NCBI GenBank assembly: GCA_963751775.1
Contig: CAVVVW010000008.1
Span: 1-64,000, forward strand
Reading direction: 5' to 3'
Source of the DNA: CADEEN01 sp963751775
GTDB lineage: Bacteria > Pseudomonadota > Gammaproteobacteria > Burkholderiales > Burkholderiaceae_C
DNA length: 64,000 bases
Shown here piece by piece: positions 44,093-54,288 of the stretch. Each line of letters starts with the position of its first letter. The first letter of the stretch is position 1. Made by a program: the position numbers and the translations under genes. The notes under the pieces are model-generated. The model worked only from the letters and a program-made list of their open reading frames with translations, did no database searches and was not told the DNA's origin.

Positions 44093-45070
44093 ATGGAAAT
44101 CTTCGACTACGACAACATCCTGCTGTTGCCGCGCAAGTGCCGCGTGCAAAGCCGCGCCGAGTGCGACCCCTCGGTCGAATTCGGCGGCCGCCGTTTCAAG
44201 TTGCCGGCGGTACCGGCGAACATGAAGACCGTGCTCGACGAGGCCATCGCCGAGAGCCTGGCGCGCAGCGAGCATTTCTACGTCATGCACCGCTTCGACC
44301 TCGACAACGTGGCGTTTGCGCGGCGCATGCGCGAGCGCGGCCTGTTCGTCTCGATCAGCTCGGGCGTCAGGGACAGCGACGCCGCGGTCGTCGACCGCCT
44401 GGCCGCCGAGGGCCTGGGCGCCGACTACATCACGATCGACATCGCGCATGGCCATGCCGACAGCGTGCGCAAGATGATCGAGCACATCAAGGCCCGCTTG
44501 CCGCAGACCTTCGTCATCGCCGGCAACGTCGCCACCCCGGAGGCGGTGATCGACCTGGAAAACTGGGGCGCCGACGCGACCAAGGTCGGCGTCGGCCCGG
44601 GCAAGGTCTGCATCACCAAGCTGAAGACCGGCTTTGGCACCGGCGGCTGGCAACTCTCGGCGCTGAAGTGGTGCGCGCGCGTGGCCACCAAACCGATCAT
44701 CGCCGACGGCGGCATCCGCCACCACGGCGACATCGCCAAGAGCGTGCGCTTCGGCGCCGCGATGGTCATGATCGGCTCGCTGTTCGCCGGCCACGAAGAG
44801 AGCCCGGGCCAGACGGTCGAGGTCGACGGCAAGCTGTACAAGGAGTACTACGGCAGCGCCTCGGACTTCAACAAGGGCGAGTACAAGCATGTCGAAGGCA
44901 AGCGCATCCTGGAGCCGATCAAGGGCGCTCTGGCCGACACGCTGCGCGAGATGCGCGAAGACCTGCAGAGCTCGATCAGCTACGCCGGCGGCAGTCAACT
45001 GGCCGACCTGCGCAAGGTGAACTACGTCGTGCTCGGCGGCGAGAACGCGGGCGAACATTTGTTCATGTGA
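44093..45070 (+). CDS. guaC: GMP reductase
   Basis: Reduces GMP to IMP with NADPH. 325 residues, intact, the length of the GuaC2/bacterial GMP reductase subgroup. Visible motifs: DYDNILLLPRKCRV opening, the catalytic Cys in GVGPGKVCITKLKTGFG, the GGIRHHGDIAKS phosphate-binding region and YYGSASDFNKGEYK. The CBS pair of IMP dehydrogenase is absent, supporting reductase rather than dehydrogenase. A 125-base leader separates it from the patatin gene; I found no purine riboswitch core there. Confidence 0.94.
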   Translation: MEIFDYDNILLLPRKCRVQSRAECDPSVEFGGRRFKLPAVPANMKTVLDEAIAESLARSEHFYVMHRFDLDNVAFARRMRERGLFVSISSGVRDSDAAVVDRLAAEGLGADYITIDIAHGHADSVRKMIEHIKARLPQTFVIAGNVATPEAVIDLENWGADATKVGVGPGKVCITKLKTGFGTGGWQLSALKWCARVATKPIIADGGIRHHGDIAKSVRFGAAMVMIGSLFAGHEESPGQTVEVDGKLYKEYYGSASDFNKGEYKHVEGKRILEPIKGALADTLREMREDLQSSISYAGGSQLADLRKVNYVVLGGENAGEHLFM

Positions 45071-45168
45071 GGGCGCGGCGCGTTCGCTTTCTGCTGCTGT
45101 CTTTGACTGCGTCGCCTTGCCTTGCCGGGTCCCGCCCGCGGCGACGGCAACCGGCGAAGTCAACTCAA

Positions 45169-46563
45169 TCAAGTCAACACAACGCCGTGCCGACGCGTCG
45201 GCACGCGCAGCGTCACCAGTTCTTCGGCGGCTGTCGGGTGCACCGCCAGCGTCGCATCGAGGTCGGCCTTGGTCGCGCCCACCGTGAGCGCGACGCCGAC
45301 CAGCTGGATCATCTCGCCGGCCTCGGCACCGACGATGTGGCAGCCGAGCACGCGACCGGTTGCGCGATGCACGACGAGTTTCATCAACGTGCGCTCCTCG
45401 CTACCGGCAAAGGCCGCCTTCATGCTGCGAAAGACGGTGCTGTAGATGTCGACGTCGGGGTGCACGGCCAGGGCCTGGGTCTCGGTCAGGCCGACCACGC
45501 CGACCTCGGGCGTGGTGAACACCGCCGACGGCACGAGGCCCTGCGCACCCAGATGAACGTGACGCGGCGTGATGCCACCGAACACCAGGTCGGCATAGGC
45601 CTGGCCTTCGCGGATCGCCGCCGGCGTGAGCTGCACGCGGTCGGTCACGTCGCCGACGGCATGGATGTGCGGCACGCTGGTGCGGCCGTCGATGTCGACG
45701 CACACGGCGCCGCCGGCATCGAGCGCGACACCGGCGGCCTCGAGGCCCAGGCCGCCGGTGTTGGGGCGTCGCCCGAGCGCGCGCAGCACGGCGTCGGCAG
45801 CGAGCCGGTGCCCGTTGTCGAGCCTGACGGCCAGACCCTCTGCGCCGCGCTCGATGGCGCAAAGTCCGGCACCGGTGACGATGCGAATGCCCTGCCCTGC
45901 CAGTTGCGCCTGCAGCAGATCGCGCACGTCGTCGTCGAACCCGCGCAGGATCTTGTCGCCGCGCAGCACCAGCGTCACCTCGGAGCCGAGGCGGTTGAGC
46001 AGGCAGGCGAACTCGAGCGCGATGTAGCCCGCACCCTGCACCACCACCCGGCGCGGTTGCGCGGGCCAGAGGAACAACTCGTCGGAGCTGGCCGCGAGAC
46101 GCGGCGCCGGGGATATCGGGCAGCGACGACGGTTGAGCGCCGGTGGCGATCAGGATGTGCTGCGCGCGAATCAGCTCGCCGCTGGTCCGCCAGCCGGACC
46201 GTGTGCGCGTCTTGCAGCACCGCACGCCCGGCATGCAGCGTCGCTCCGGCCTGCAACAGGTTCGCGGTGTAGACGCCTTCCAGGCGCGTCACCTCGTCGT
46301 GCACATGGCGCATCAGCGCGGGCCAGGAGAACTCGGGCGCGCCGGGCAGCGTCCAGCCGTACCCGGCGGCATCGCCGAAGGCCTGCGCGAAGCGCGAGCC
46401 CAGCACCATCAGCTTCTTCGGCACGCAGCCGCGGATCACGCAGGTACCACCGACGCGGTACAGCCTCGGCCAGCGCCACGCTCGCGCCATGCCGGGCCGC
46501 CACGCGCGCGGCGCGCACGCCGGCCGAACCGCCGCCGATGACAAAGAGATCGACCTCACGCAT
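45169..46563 (-). CDS. gor: Glutathione-disulfide reductase (three frame breaks)
   Basis: FAD/NAD(P)H disulfide reductase. The FAD-binding GGGSAGVRAAR opening starts at 46563. The redox-active disulfide motif GGTCVIRGCVPKK is present, in a shifted frame. The middle has ATGAQPSSLPDIPGA, the NADP-binding VQGAGYIALEFA and the second FAD segment HAVGDVTDRVQLTPAA. The dimer-interface end has VHPTAAEELVT with its catalytic His-Glu. Frame breaks lie near 46475, 46205 and 46105; the last is repaired by one CG unit. Corrected length is about 464 residues. The GTCxxRGC motif marks glutathione reductase rather than dihydrolipoamide dehydrogenase. Confidence 0.92.
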
Positions 46564-46628
46564 CGCGCGCTCCCGTCAGCTCCGGGCTGGAGCCTGCATG
46601 ACAGTGTCGCCGCGCGAGGTCAAACCTT

Positions 46629-48034
46629 TCAACGTGCCGACATGCCCGTGCGCTCGCCGCCATCGGCCCCGCTGTAGCGGCGGTTGGACGGCGTCAGGCG
46701 TGACTGCGGCTGTTCGCGCAGCGCAGTGCCGGCCGGGCAGCTGTTGTTGTCGATGTGGTATCCGGCGGCGACCAGCAGCGGGTCGCTGGTCGAGCCGGCC
46801 GCGCGGCTGAAGTCCTCGGCGACCATGCAGGTCGGCGCAAAGCCGTCGAAGTAGCGGCCCTGGCCGAGCTTGTTGACGCTTTCGAAATTGACCACGCTGT
46901 AGGTCGTGCCACAGCTGTCGTCCTGCGGCAGAAAGCCCACCGGCTTGCCGCAGGTGGTGTCGCCGATCGCGACGACGTTCACGCCGATGCCGTGCAGGCC
47001 ATTGATGACCTGTTCGCTGGCCGAGCAGGTGCGCGGCCCCGCCAACACGTAGACGGTAGAGAAACCGGCCCAGGCGGCGGGGTTGCTGAAGGGGAAGTTG
47101 CTGTTATTGGCCCTTCGCTTGTTGTTGTACAGCAGGCTCGCATACAGCTGCCCGTTGCCGGCCGCGCCGGCGGCGTAGGAGGCCAGCGTGTCGCCCACGG
47201 ATACCAGGCCGCCGCCGTTGTAGCGCAGGTCGAGCACCAGTTCCTGAATATTGTTGTTCTTGAAGTTCGCGAACGCGTTGGCCAGCGGCATGTTGGCCTG
47301 GCTGATCATGTCCTTGACCATCACATAGCCGACCGAGCGGCCGTTGAATGTCTGCAGCACCTTCGCGTCCTGCACCGGCGTGAGGGCATACACGGCGGCC
47401 GACAACACCACCGTACGGTCGCTGCCGGCCGCGTTGCGCAGCACCAGGGTCAGCAGGTCGCCAGCGGCGTTCGGGGTCAGCGCACTGAAATCGTTGGCGC
47501 TGATCACGCTGCTGGCCGCGACCCCGTTGATCGACATCACGCGGTCGCCACGCACGACGCCGGCAATCGCCGCCGGCGACAACGGCTCGACGTAGCGCAC
47601 GTACAGCGGCAGCGTGGGATCCGGCGCCGGGGTGGTGACTTCGAGCCCGGCCACTGCCACGCCGTAACCCAGCGTCTGGCCGTCGCCGAAGAAGCGGTTG
47701 AAGCTCTCGGTCGTTTGGAAATTGCTGTAGCGATCCAGGGGCCAGAGCGCGCCGCCGCCATTCGGGATCGGGTCGCCGCCACGATAGATCAGCGCGTCGA
47801 AGTAGTCGGCGACCGTGGCAAAGCCGGTCGGCGAAGGATTCGGGGCGAGCGCGTACCAGAAGTACCAGGCGTTCATGTAGTTTGCAGCCAGTCCTGCAAG
47901 TCGGCAGTGCGGCAACTCAACGGCGGTGGCACCGCGCCGTTGTCCTGGCTGCCGCCTCCGCCGCCACAGGCAGCCAGCAGCAACGGTACGGCACACGCCA
48001 GCGTGCGCCACGATCGACGGGCATTGACAGCCAT
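46629..48034 (-). CDS. S41-family peptidase, lipoprotein (frame break)
   Basis: About 468 residues after correction. The N-terminus at 48034 is a lipoprotein signal (RTLACAVPLLLAAC, lipobox L-A-A-C) followed by GGGGGSQ. The frame breaks near 47885, just before ANYMNAWYFWYAL. The body has a PDZ-like segment (YVEPLSPAAIAGVVRGDRVMSING) and the tail-specific peptidase core (VLDLRYNGGGLVSVG, the nucleophile Ser in GPRTCSASEQV). It is anchored in the envelope and probably degrades misfolded or tagged proteins. It lies upstream of gor on the same strand and is divergent from valS. Confidence 0.88.
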
Positions 48035-48154
48035 TTGCAGGTCTCCTCGATAGGGCAGGCGACAAGGTAGCACGACCTAGAATCCGACAAACCCCAGAGG
48101 CCCGTCGCGCGTTGACATCGATTGTGTCGACCTGTGTTGATTTGACTCCCGCCC

Positions 48155-50991
48155 ATGACCGAACTTGCCAAGTCCTTCGAACCCGCCGCCATCGAAGCCA
48201 GGTGGGCGTCGCTGTGGGCCGAGCCGGGCCTGTTTGCGCCCACGCTGGACGCGGCCAAGCCGTCGTTCTCGATCCAGCTGCCGCCGCCCAACGTCACCGG
48301 CACCCTGCACATGGGCCACGGCTTCAACCACACGATCATGGATGCGCTGACGCGCTACCACCGCATGCGCGGCTTCAACACCTTGTGGTTGCCGGGTACC
48401 GATCACGCCGGCATCGCCACCCAGATCGTCGTCGAACGCCAACTGCAGGATGAAGGCAAGAGCCGCCATGACATCGGGCGCAAGAATTTCGTTGCCCGCG
48501 TCTGGGAGTGGAAGCAGCAAAGCGGCAACACCATCACCGGCCAGATGCGACGCATCGGCGATACGGTGGACTGGACGCGCGAGTACTTCACGATGGACGC
48601 GACCCAGTCGGCGGTGGTCAGCGAGACCTTCGTGCGGCTGTATGAAGAAGGCTTGATCTACCGTGGCAAGCGGCTGGTGAGCTGGGACCCGGTGCTGCAA
48701 TCGGCGGTCTCCGACCTGGAAGTCGAGAGCGAAGAAGAGGACGGATTGCTCTGGCACATCCGCTATCCCTTGGCCGACGGCACCGGGTCGGTGGTGGTGG
48801 CGACGACGCGGCCCGAGACCATGCTCGGCGACACCGCGGTGATGGTCCATCCCGACGACGAGCGCTACACCGCGTTGCTCGGCAAGCGGGTGTCGCTGCC
48901 GCTGTGCGACCGGACGATCCCCGTCATTGCCGATGCCTATGTCGACCGCGAGTTCGGCACCGGCGTGGTCAAGGTCACGCCGGCGCACGACGCCAACGAC
49001 TATGCCGTCGGCCAGCGCCACGGCCTGGCCATGATCGGCGTGCTGACCCTGGACGCCAAGATCAATGACAAGGCGCCGGCCGCTTACCGCGGCCTGGACC
49101 GCTTCGTCGCGCGCAAACGCGTGGTGGCCGACCTCGAGGCCCTGGGCCTGCTCGTCGAGACCAAGAAGCACAGGCTCACGGTGCCGCGCTGCGCGCGCAC
49201 CGGCCAGATCGTCGAGCCGATGCTGACCGACCAGTGGTTCATGGCCATGACCAAGCCTGGCGCCGACGGCGAGTCGCTCGCCGGCCGCGCGATCCGCGCC
49301 GTCGAGCAGGGCGACGTGCGCTTCGTGCCGCCGCAGTGGGTCAACACCTGGAACCAGTGGATGAAGAACATCCAGGACTGGTGCATCTCGCGCCAACTCT
49401 GGTGGGGACACCAGATTCCGGCCTGGTACGGCAGCGGCGGCGAACTGTTCGTCGCGCGCAGCGAAAGCGAGGCCCGTGCGAAGGCCGCAGCCGCCGGCTA
49501 TGGCGGCGAGTTGACGCGCGACGCCGACGTGCTCGACACCTGGTACTCGGCCTCGCAGTTCCCCTTCTCCACCCTCGGCTGGCCGGCCAAGACGGTCGAG
49601 CAGAACCTGTTCCTCCCTTCCAACGTGCTGATCACCGGCTACGACATCCTCTTCTTCTGGGTCGCCCGGATGATCATGATGACGCTGCACTTCACCGGCA
49701 AGGTGCCTTTCCGCGATGTCTACATCCATGGCCTGGTGCACGACGCGCACGGCCACAAGATGAGCAAGAGCGAGGGCAATGTGCTCGACCCGGTGGATCT
49801 GATCCAGGGTGTCGACCTCGAGACGCTGGTCAGGAAATCCACCACCGGGCTGCGCCGGCCCGAGACTGCGCCGAAGGTCGCCGCGCGCGTGCAGAAGGAG
49901 TTCCCGAACGGCATGCCGGCCTATGGCGCCGACGCGCTGCGCTTCACGATGGCCAGCTACGCCAGCCTGGGCCGCAACATCAACTTCGACACCCAGCGCT
50001 GCGAGGGCTACCGCAATTTCTGCAACAAGCTGTGGAACGCCACACGCTTCGTGTTGATGAATTGCGAGGGCCAGGACTGCGGCTTCGCAGCGCATGGCGC
50101 CCAGGAATGCGTGCCGGGCGGTTACCTCGACTTCTCGATGGCCGACCGCTGGATCGTCGGCGAGCTGCAGCGCGTCGAGGCTGCGGTCGCGCAGGGCTTT
50201 GCCGATTACCGGCTCGACAACGTGGCCAATGCCATCTATTCGTTCGTCTGGGATGAGTACTGCGACTGGTACCTCGAAATCGCCAAGGTGCAGATCGCGA
50301 CCGGGGATGCGGCGCTGCAGCGCGCGGCGCGCCGAACATTGATCCGTGTGTTGGAGACCGTGCTGCGCCTGCTGCACCCGCTCACGCCCTTCATCACCGC
50401 CGAGCTGTGGGAGCGCGTCGCGCCGGTGGCCGAGCGCAAGGTGGCGGGCGCGGCGAACGGCATCGTCACCGCGCCCTACCCGATCGCGCAGCCGGAACGC
50501 ATCGACGCGACGAGCCGATGCCTGGGTCGGCACAACTCAAGGCGGTGGTCGGCGCCTGCCGCAACCTGCGCAGCGAGATGTCGTTGTCACCGGCCGACCG
50601 CGTGCCGCTGCTGGTGTTCGGCGAGGCCGCGTTCTTCGACACTGCCGCGCCGCTGCTGAAGACGCTGGCCAAGCTGTCCGAAGTCAAGCGACTGCCCGAC
50701 GACGCTGCGTTCGCCGAGGCCACGCGCGACGCCCCGGTGGCGGTGCAAGGCAACGCCCGGCTGGCACTCGAAGTCCGGATCGACGTCGCGGCCGAACAGG
50801 CCCGCCTGGCCAAGGAAATCGCACGCCTGCAGTCCGAGATCGCCAAGGCCGAGGCCAAGCTCGGCAACGCGGGTTTCGTGGCCCGCGCGCCGGCAGCGGT
50901 GGTCGAGCAGGAGCGCCAGCGTCTGGCCGACTTCAGCCAGATGCTTCGTCGGCTGGAAGATCAAGCGGCACGTCTGTCGCAGTCGCCTTGA
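48155..50991 (+). CDS. valS: Valyl-tRNA synthetase (one frame break)
   Basis: Class I aminoacyl-tRNA synthetase of about 945 residues. The HIGH signature appears as HMGH after PPPNVTGTL, and KMSKS is exact in GHKMSKSEGN. The editing domain (VVVATTRPETMLGDTAV) and the C-terminal coiled coil (EQARLAKEIARLQSEIAKAEAKL split) are present. The frame breaks near 50510, where restoring one G gives RIDADEPMPGSAQLKAVVG. Essential, so the break is most likely a sequence error. The last 59 bases overlap the convergent dehydrogenase-like gene. Confidence 0.97.
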
Positions 50992-51913
50992 ATTCGGTAC
51001 GCGACGGCGCTGCATTGGCCGTCAGCAGCTCGTCGATGCGCCGCGCCACCGCCCAGGCGCTGCGGATGCGCGATTCGCGCGTCGTGGCAGCCACGCGCGG
51101 CGTGATCTGCAGCGAGTCGATGTCGTGCAACGGCCGTCCAGGGTCCATCGCCCCAGGTTCCAGGCTGTCGAACCAGGCCGCGGCCATGCGACCCGTCGCC
51201 AACACCTCGGCCAGCGCGGCCTCGTCGAACATGCTCGAGTGCGCGATGCTGACCAAGACCTGATTGGGTTTGCAGAACGGCAGGAAGCGCTCGCCGATCA
51301 AGCCCTGGTAGCGCGTGAAGAAGGCCAGCTGCACGCACACGCCATCGCTTTGCTCCATCAACTCGCGCAATGGCAGCGGCTCGACGCGCCAGCGGTTCCA
51401 GACGTTGTCCGAGGCATGCACCGACGGGTCATAGCCCACCACGCGCGAGCCGAATGCGGCCAGCAATTGCGCCAGCGCGCGCGCGGACGGCACCATGCCG
51501 ATCAGGCCGACCGTCGCGCCACCGAGTTCGCGCCCGACAAGCAGACCTTCGGCATTGACCACCGGCACCCGCCGCAGCATGGCCAGCAACGCGCCGACCA
51601 TGAATTCGGCTTCGGCCACGGCGCTGGCGGTGACGCTGCGAACGACCTCGACGCCAGCCCGGCCGCAGGCATCGAGGTCGATGTTCTCGGCGCCCGAACT
51701 CAGGCGCCCGACCGCACGCAACACCGGCGCGAAGTGCAGCACCTGCGCGTCCAGCGCCACCGAGGCCGGGATGATCAGCGCACGGATGTTGAACAACGCC
51801 TGACGCAATGCGCGCGGGTCGCGGGCCAACTCAGGGGCATAACGAACGGCGTGGCGTTCGCCCAGCCATTGCATGACCTCCGGTTCGAGCGGCTCAACGA
51901 TCAGAACGTCCAT
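50933..51913 (-). CDS. D-2-hydroxyacid dehydrogenase-like protein lacking catalytic residues
   Basis: About 326 residues, intact. It has the overall two-domain pattern of phosphoglycerate-type dehydrogenases (SSGAENIDLDACGRAGV, VGYDP, WFDSLEP). Key motifs are altered. The Rossmann Gly-rich loop reads GLIGMVPSA, without the third Gly. The catalytic Arg-Gly motif is His225-Ser226 (IAHSSMFDE), and the catalytic His of the TPHxxxxT motif is Arg273 (TPRVAATT). The protein is therefore unlikely to act as a normal dehydrogenase, or it uses a different mechanism. Convergent with, and overlapping, valS by 59 bases; divergent from galU. Confidence 0.8.
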   Translation of the reverse strand: MDVLIVEPLEPEVMQWLGERHAVRYAPELARDPRALRQALFNIRALIIPASVALDAQVLHFAPVLRAVGRLSSGAENIDLDACGRAGVEVVRSVTASAVAEAEFMVGALLAMLRRVPVVNAEGLLVGRELGGATVGLIGMVPSARALAQLLAAFGSRVVGYDPSVHASDNVWNRWRVEPLPLRELMEQSDGVCVQLAFFTRYQGLIGERFLPFCKPNQVLVSIAHSSMFDEAALAEVLATGRMAAAWFDSLEPGAMDPGRPLHDIDSLQITPRVAATTRESRIRSAWAVARRIDELLTANAAPSRTEFKATATDVPLDLPADEASG

Positions 51914-51964
51914 GCACCCTTCGGGCGGTCTTCACGCCGCACCCGCTACCGGTGCGTGCCAGAA

Positions 51965-51992
51965 TTGACCCGTCTCCCCCCGTCTCTAGTGT
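51965..51992 (+). promoter_or_regulatory. Putative galU promoter
   Basis: TTGACC (51965-51970), 16-base spacer, TAGTGT (51987-51992). The ATG follows six bases later and no Shine-Dalgarno site is visible, so the transcript may be leaderless. Confidence 0.45.
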
Positions 51993-51998
51993 AAGTAA

Positions 51999-52865
51999 AT
52001 GCTAATCAAAAAAGCGATCTTTCCTGTCGCGGGCCTCGGCACCCGATTCCTTCCGGCCACGAAGGCCCAGCCGAAGGAAATGCTTCCGGTCGTCGATAAA
52101 CCACTGATTCAGTACGCGGTCGAGGAGGCGTACGCCGCCGGCATTCGCGAGATGATCTTCGTCACGGGCCGCCACAAGCGCCCTATTGAGGACCACTTTG
52201 ACATGACGTTCGAGTTGGAAGTAGCCCTCGAACAAGCGGGTAAGGCGGAACTTCTTCACGTTGTGCACAGCGTCAAGCCCGACGACATGGAGTGCATCTA
52301 CGTCCGCCAGGCCCAGGCGCTGGGGCTGGGACATGCCGTGCTGTGCGCGCGCCGGCTGGTCGGCAACGAGCCGTTCGCGGTGTTGCTGGCCGACGACCTG
52401 ATGGTGGGCCAGCCGCCGGTAATGGCCCAGATGGTCGCGCAGTACCGGGAGTGGCGCGTCTCGATGCTGGCGGTGCAGGAAGTGCCGGCCGAGCAAACGC
52501 AACGCTACGGCATCGTCGCCGGCACGCCGGTCAACGACCGGCTGGTCAACATCGAGCGCCTCGTCGAAAAGCCCAAACCCGCGGATGCGCCATCACGCCT
52601 GGGCGTGGCCGGGCGCTACATCCTCACGCCGGGCGTGTTCGACGAGATCGCGAACCAGGAACGCGGCGCCGGCGGCGAGATCCAGCTCACCGACGGCATT
52701 GCCGCCCTGCTGCGCCGCGAGAAGGTGTTTGCCTATCGCTACGAGGGTCGGCGCTACGACTGCGGCAGCAAGGAAGGCTTCCTGCAGGCCAACGTCGAGC
52801 TGGCACTGGAACACCCGCAACTCGGGCCGGGTTTTCGCGACTTCCTGCGCTCGCTGAAGTTGTGA
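51999..52865 (+). CDS. galU: UTP-glucose-1-phosphate uridylyltransferase
   Basis: Makes UDP-glucose for polysaccharide and envelope synthesis. 288 residues, intact. The nucleotide-binding opening AIFPVAGLGTRFLPATKAQPKE, written here in parts, and VDKPLIQYAVEEA, the FVTGRHKRPIEDHFD segment, GLGHAVLCAR and VEKPKP are standard. The ATG at 51999 sits directly after a promoter-like sequence. Confidence 0.96.
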   Translation: MLIKKAIFPVAGLGTRFLPATKAQPKEMLPVVDKPLIQYAVEEAYAAGIREMIFVTGRHKRPIEDHFDMTFELEVALEQAGKAELLHVVHSVKPDDMECIYVRQAQALGLGHAVLCARRLVGNEPFAVLLADDLMVGQPPVMAQMVAQYREWRVSMLAVQEVPAEQTQRYGIVAGTPVNDRLVNIERLVEKPKPADAPSRLGVAGRYILTPGVFDEIANQERGAGGEIQLTDGIAALLRREKVFAYRYEGRRYDCGSKEGFLQANVELALEHPQLGPGFRDFLRSLKL

Positions 52866-52878
52866 TCGCGGGTGGCGC

Positions 52879-53106
52879 CTAGCGCCGCCGCAGGTAGTGA
52901 ACGAACTCGTTCCCGCCGCTGCTCTGCTCGACCAGTTCGTTGCCCGTCTGCCGGGCAAAGGCCTGGAAGTCGCGCACCGAGCCCGGGTCGGTGGCCACGA
53001 CCTTCAGAACCTCGCCGCTTTGCATGTCGGCCAGCGCCTTCTTGGCTTTCAGGATCGGCAACGGACAGTTCAGGCCGCGGGTGTCGAGTTCTTTGGTCGC
53101 TTCCAT
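52879..53106 (-). CDS. TusA/SirA-like sulfur carrier protein
   Basis: 75 residues, intact. The conserved N-terminal motif is DTRGLNCPLPILKAKKAL with the active cysteine at residue 14 in a C-P-x-P context. Members of the family shuttle persulfide sulfur for tRNA thiolation or related steps. The C-terminus VHYLRRR is typical of the YeeD/TusA-like group. It lies near cysM, both on the minus strand. Confidence 0.88.
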   Translation of the reverse strand: MEATKELDTRGLNCPLPILKAKKALADMQSGEVLKVVATDPGSVRDFQAFARQTGNELVEQSSGGNEFVHYLRRR

Positions 53107-53200
53107 GCAGAATTTTCCTTTGCCGGCGAGGCGATTCTAGGTGCGCGCGCGAGCGCGCGGTCGCAGAACGGGCGGCCCCGGTGCGCGAGCGTCGGAACGC

Positions 53201-54106
53201 TCATGCGGGGAACACACCGGTCGACAGGTAGCGGTCGCCCCGGTCGCAGACGACGAACACGATCGTCGCGCGCTCGAGTCGCTCGGCCAAGCGCAGCGCG
53301 ACGCAGCAGGCACCCGCCGCGGAGATGCCGGCGAAGAGGCCTTCCTCGCGCGCCAGCCGTCGCGCCATGTCCTCGGCGTCGGCTTGGCTGACGAGCACGA
53401 TCTCGTCGACGAACGTGGCGTCGTAGATCTTGGGCAAGTAGGCCTCGGCCCATTTGCGAATGCCAGGGATGCGCGAGCCCTCGCTGGGTTGCGCGCCGAC
53501 GATGCGCACCGCAGGATTCTTCTCCTTCAGATACCGTGACACGCCGGTGATCGTTCCGGTGGTGCCCATCGCGCTGACGAAGTGCGTGACCTGCCCTTCG
53601 GTGTCGTGCCAGATCTCCGGCCCGGTGGTTTCGTAGTGAATGCGCGGATTGTCGGCATTGGCGAACTGGTCGAGCACCCGGCCCTTGCCGTCCTCCTGCA
53701 TCTGCAGCGCCAGGTCGCGTGCGTACTCCATCCCGCCCGAACGCGGCGTCAGCACCAGTTCGGCACCCAGCGCCTTCATCGTCTGCGCCCGCTCGATCGA
53801 CAAATCCTCCGGCATGATCAAGACCATGCGGTAGCCGCGGATTGCCGCGGCCATCGCCAACGCGATGCCGGTGTTGCCCGACGTGGCTTCGATCAGCACG
53901 TCACCGGGCTTGACTTCGCCGCGCTCCTCGGCGCGGCGGATCATGCTCATCGCGGGCCGGTCCTTCACCGAACCGGCCGGGTTGTTGCCTTCGAGCTTGC
54001 CCAGGATCTGATTGCCACGTTGCGCATTGCCGGCACCTGGCACGCGTTGCAGGCGCACCAGCGGCGTCGCGCCGATCACGTCTTCGAGGCTCTTGTAGGC
54101 AGGCAT
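53201..54106 (-). CDS. cysM: Cysteine synthase B
   Basis: PLP enzyme making cysteine from O-acetylserine and sulfide or thiosulfate. About 301 residues, intact. The PLP-lysine motif GNNPAGSVKDRPA, the substrate loop EATSGNTGIALA and the phosphate-binding GTTGTITGV are present. CysM-type features are the basic segment in IVGAQPSEGSRIPGI and the length. The start at 54106 (MPAYKSLEDV) is preferred over the longer frame to 54166. Confidence 0.94.
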   Translation of the reverse strand: MPAYKSLEDVIGATPLVRLQRVPGAGNAQRGNQILGKLEGNNPAGSVKDRPAMSMIRRAEERGEVKPGDVLIEATSGNTGIALAMAAAIRGYRMVLIMPEDLSIERAQTMKALGAELVLTPRSGGMEYARDLALQMQEDGKGRVLDQFANADNPRIHYETTGPEIWHDTEGQVTHFVSAMGTTGTITGVSRYLKEKNPAVRIVGAQPSEGSRIPGIRKWAEAYLPKIYDATFVDEIVLVSQADAEDMARRLAREEGLFAGISAAGACCVALRLAERLERATIVFVVCDRGDRYLSTGVFPA

Positions 54107-54148
54107 GGCGACATTGTGGCAGTCGTCGAAGTTCGTTGCAGGGCCCAT

Positions 54149-54157
54149 GTGATAATT
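54149..54157 (+). promoter_or_regulatory. Extended -10 element upstream of tRNA-Leu
   Basis: TGTGATAAT (TG-T-GATAAT) lies 34 bases before the mature tRNA. No good -35 is visible at 16-18 bases. It is a plausible promoter for the tRNA and possibly the rhomboid gene. Confidence 0.4.
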
Positions 54158-54191
54158 CGCGCCCACGCGCTACCGCGTGCCCTTCTTTCCC

Positions 54192-54276
54192 GCCCGGGTG
54201 GCGAAATCGGTAGACGCAAGGGACTCAAAATCCCTCGCCGCAAGGCGTGCCGGTTCGAGTCCGGCCCCGGGCACCA
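54192..54276 (+). tRNA. tRNA-Leu (CAA)
   Basis: 85 bases including encoded CCA (54274-54276). Acceptor GCCCGGG pairs with CCCGGGC (54266-54272). The anticodon loop CTCAAAA gives anticodon CAA (decodes UUG). The long variable arm of class II tRNAs and the GGTTCGAGTCC T-arm are present. The rhomboid gene starts 13 bases after the end. Confidence 0.97.
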
Positions 54277-54288
54277 CGCACCTCCGCC

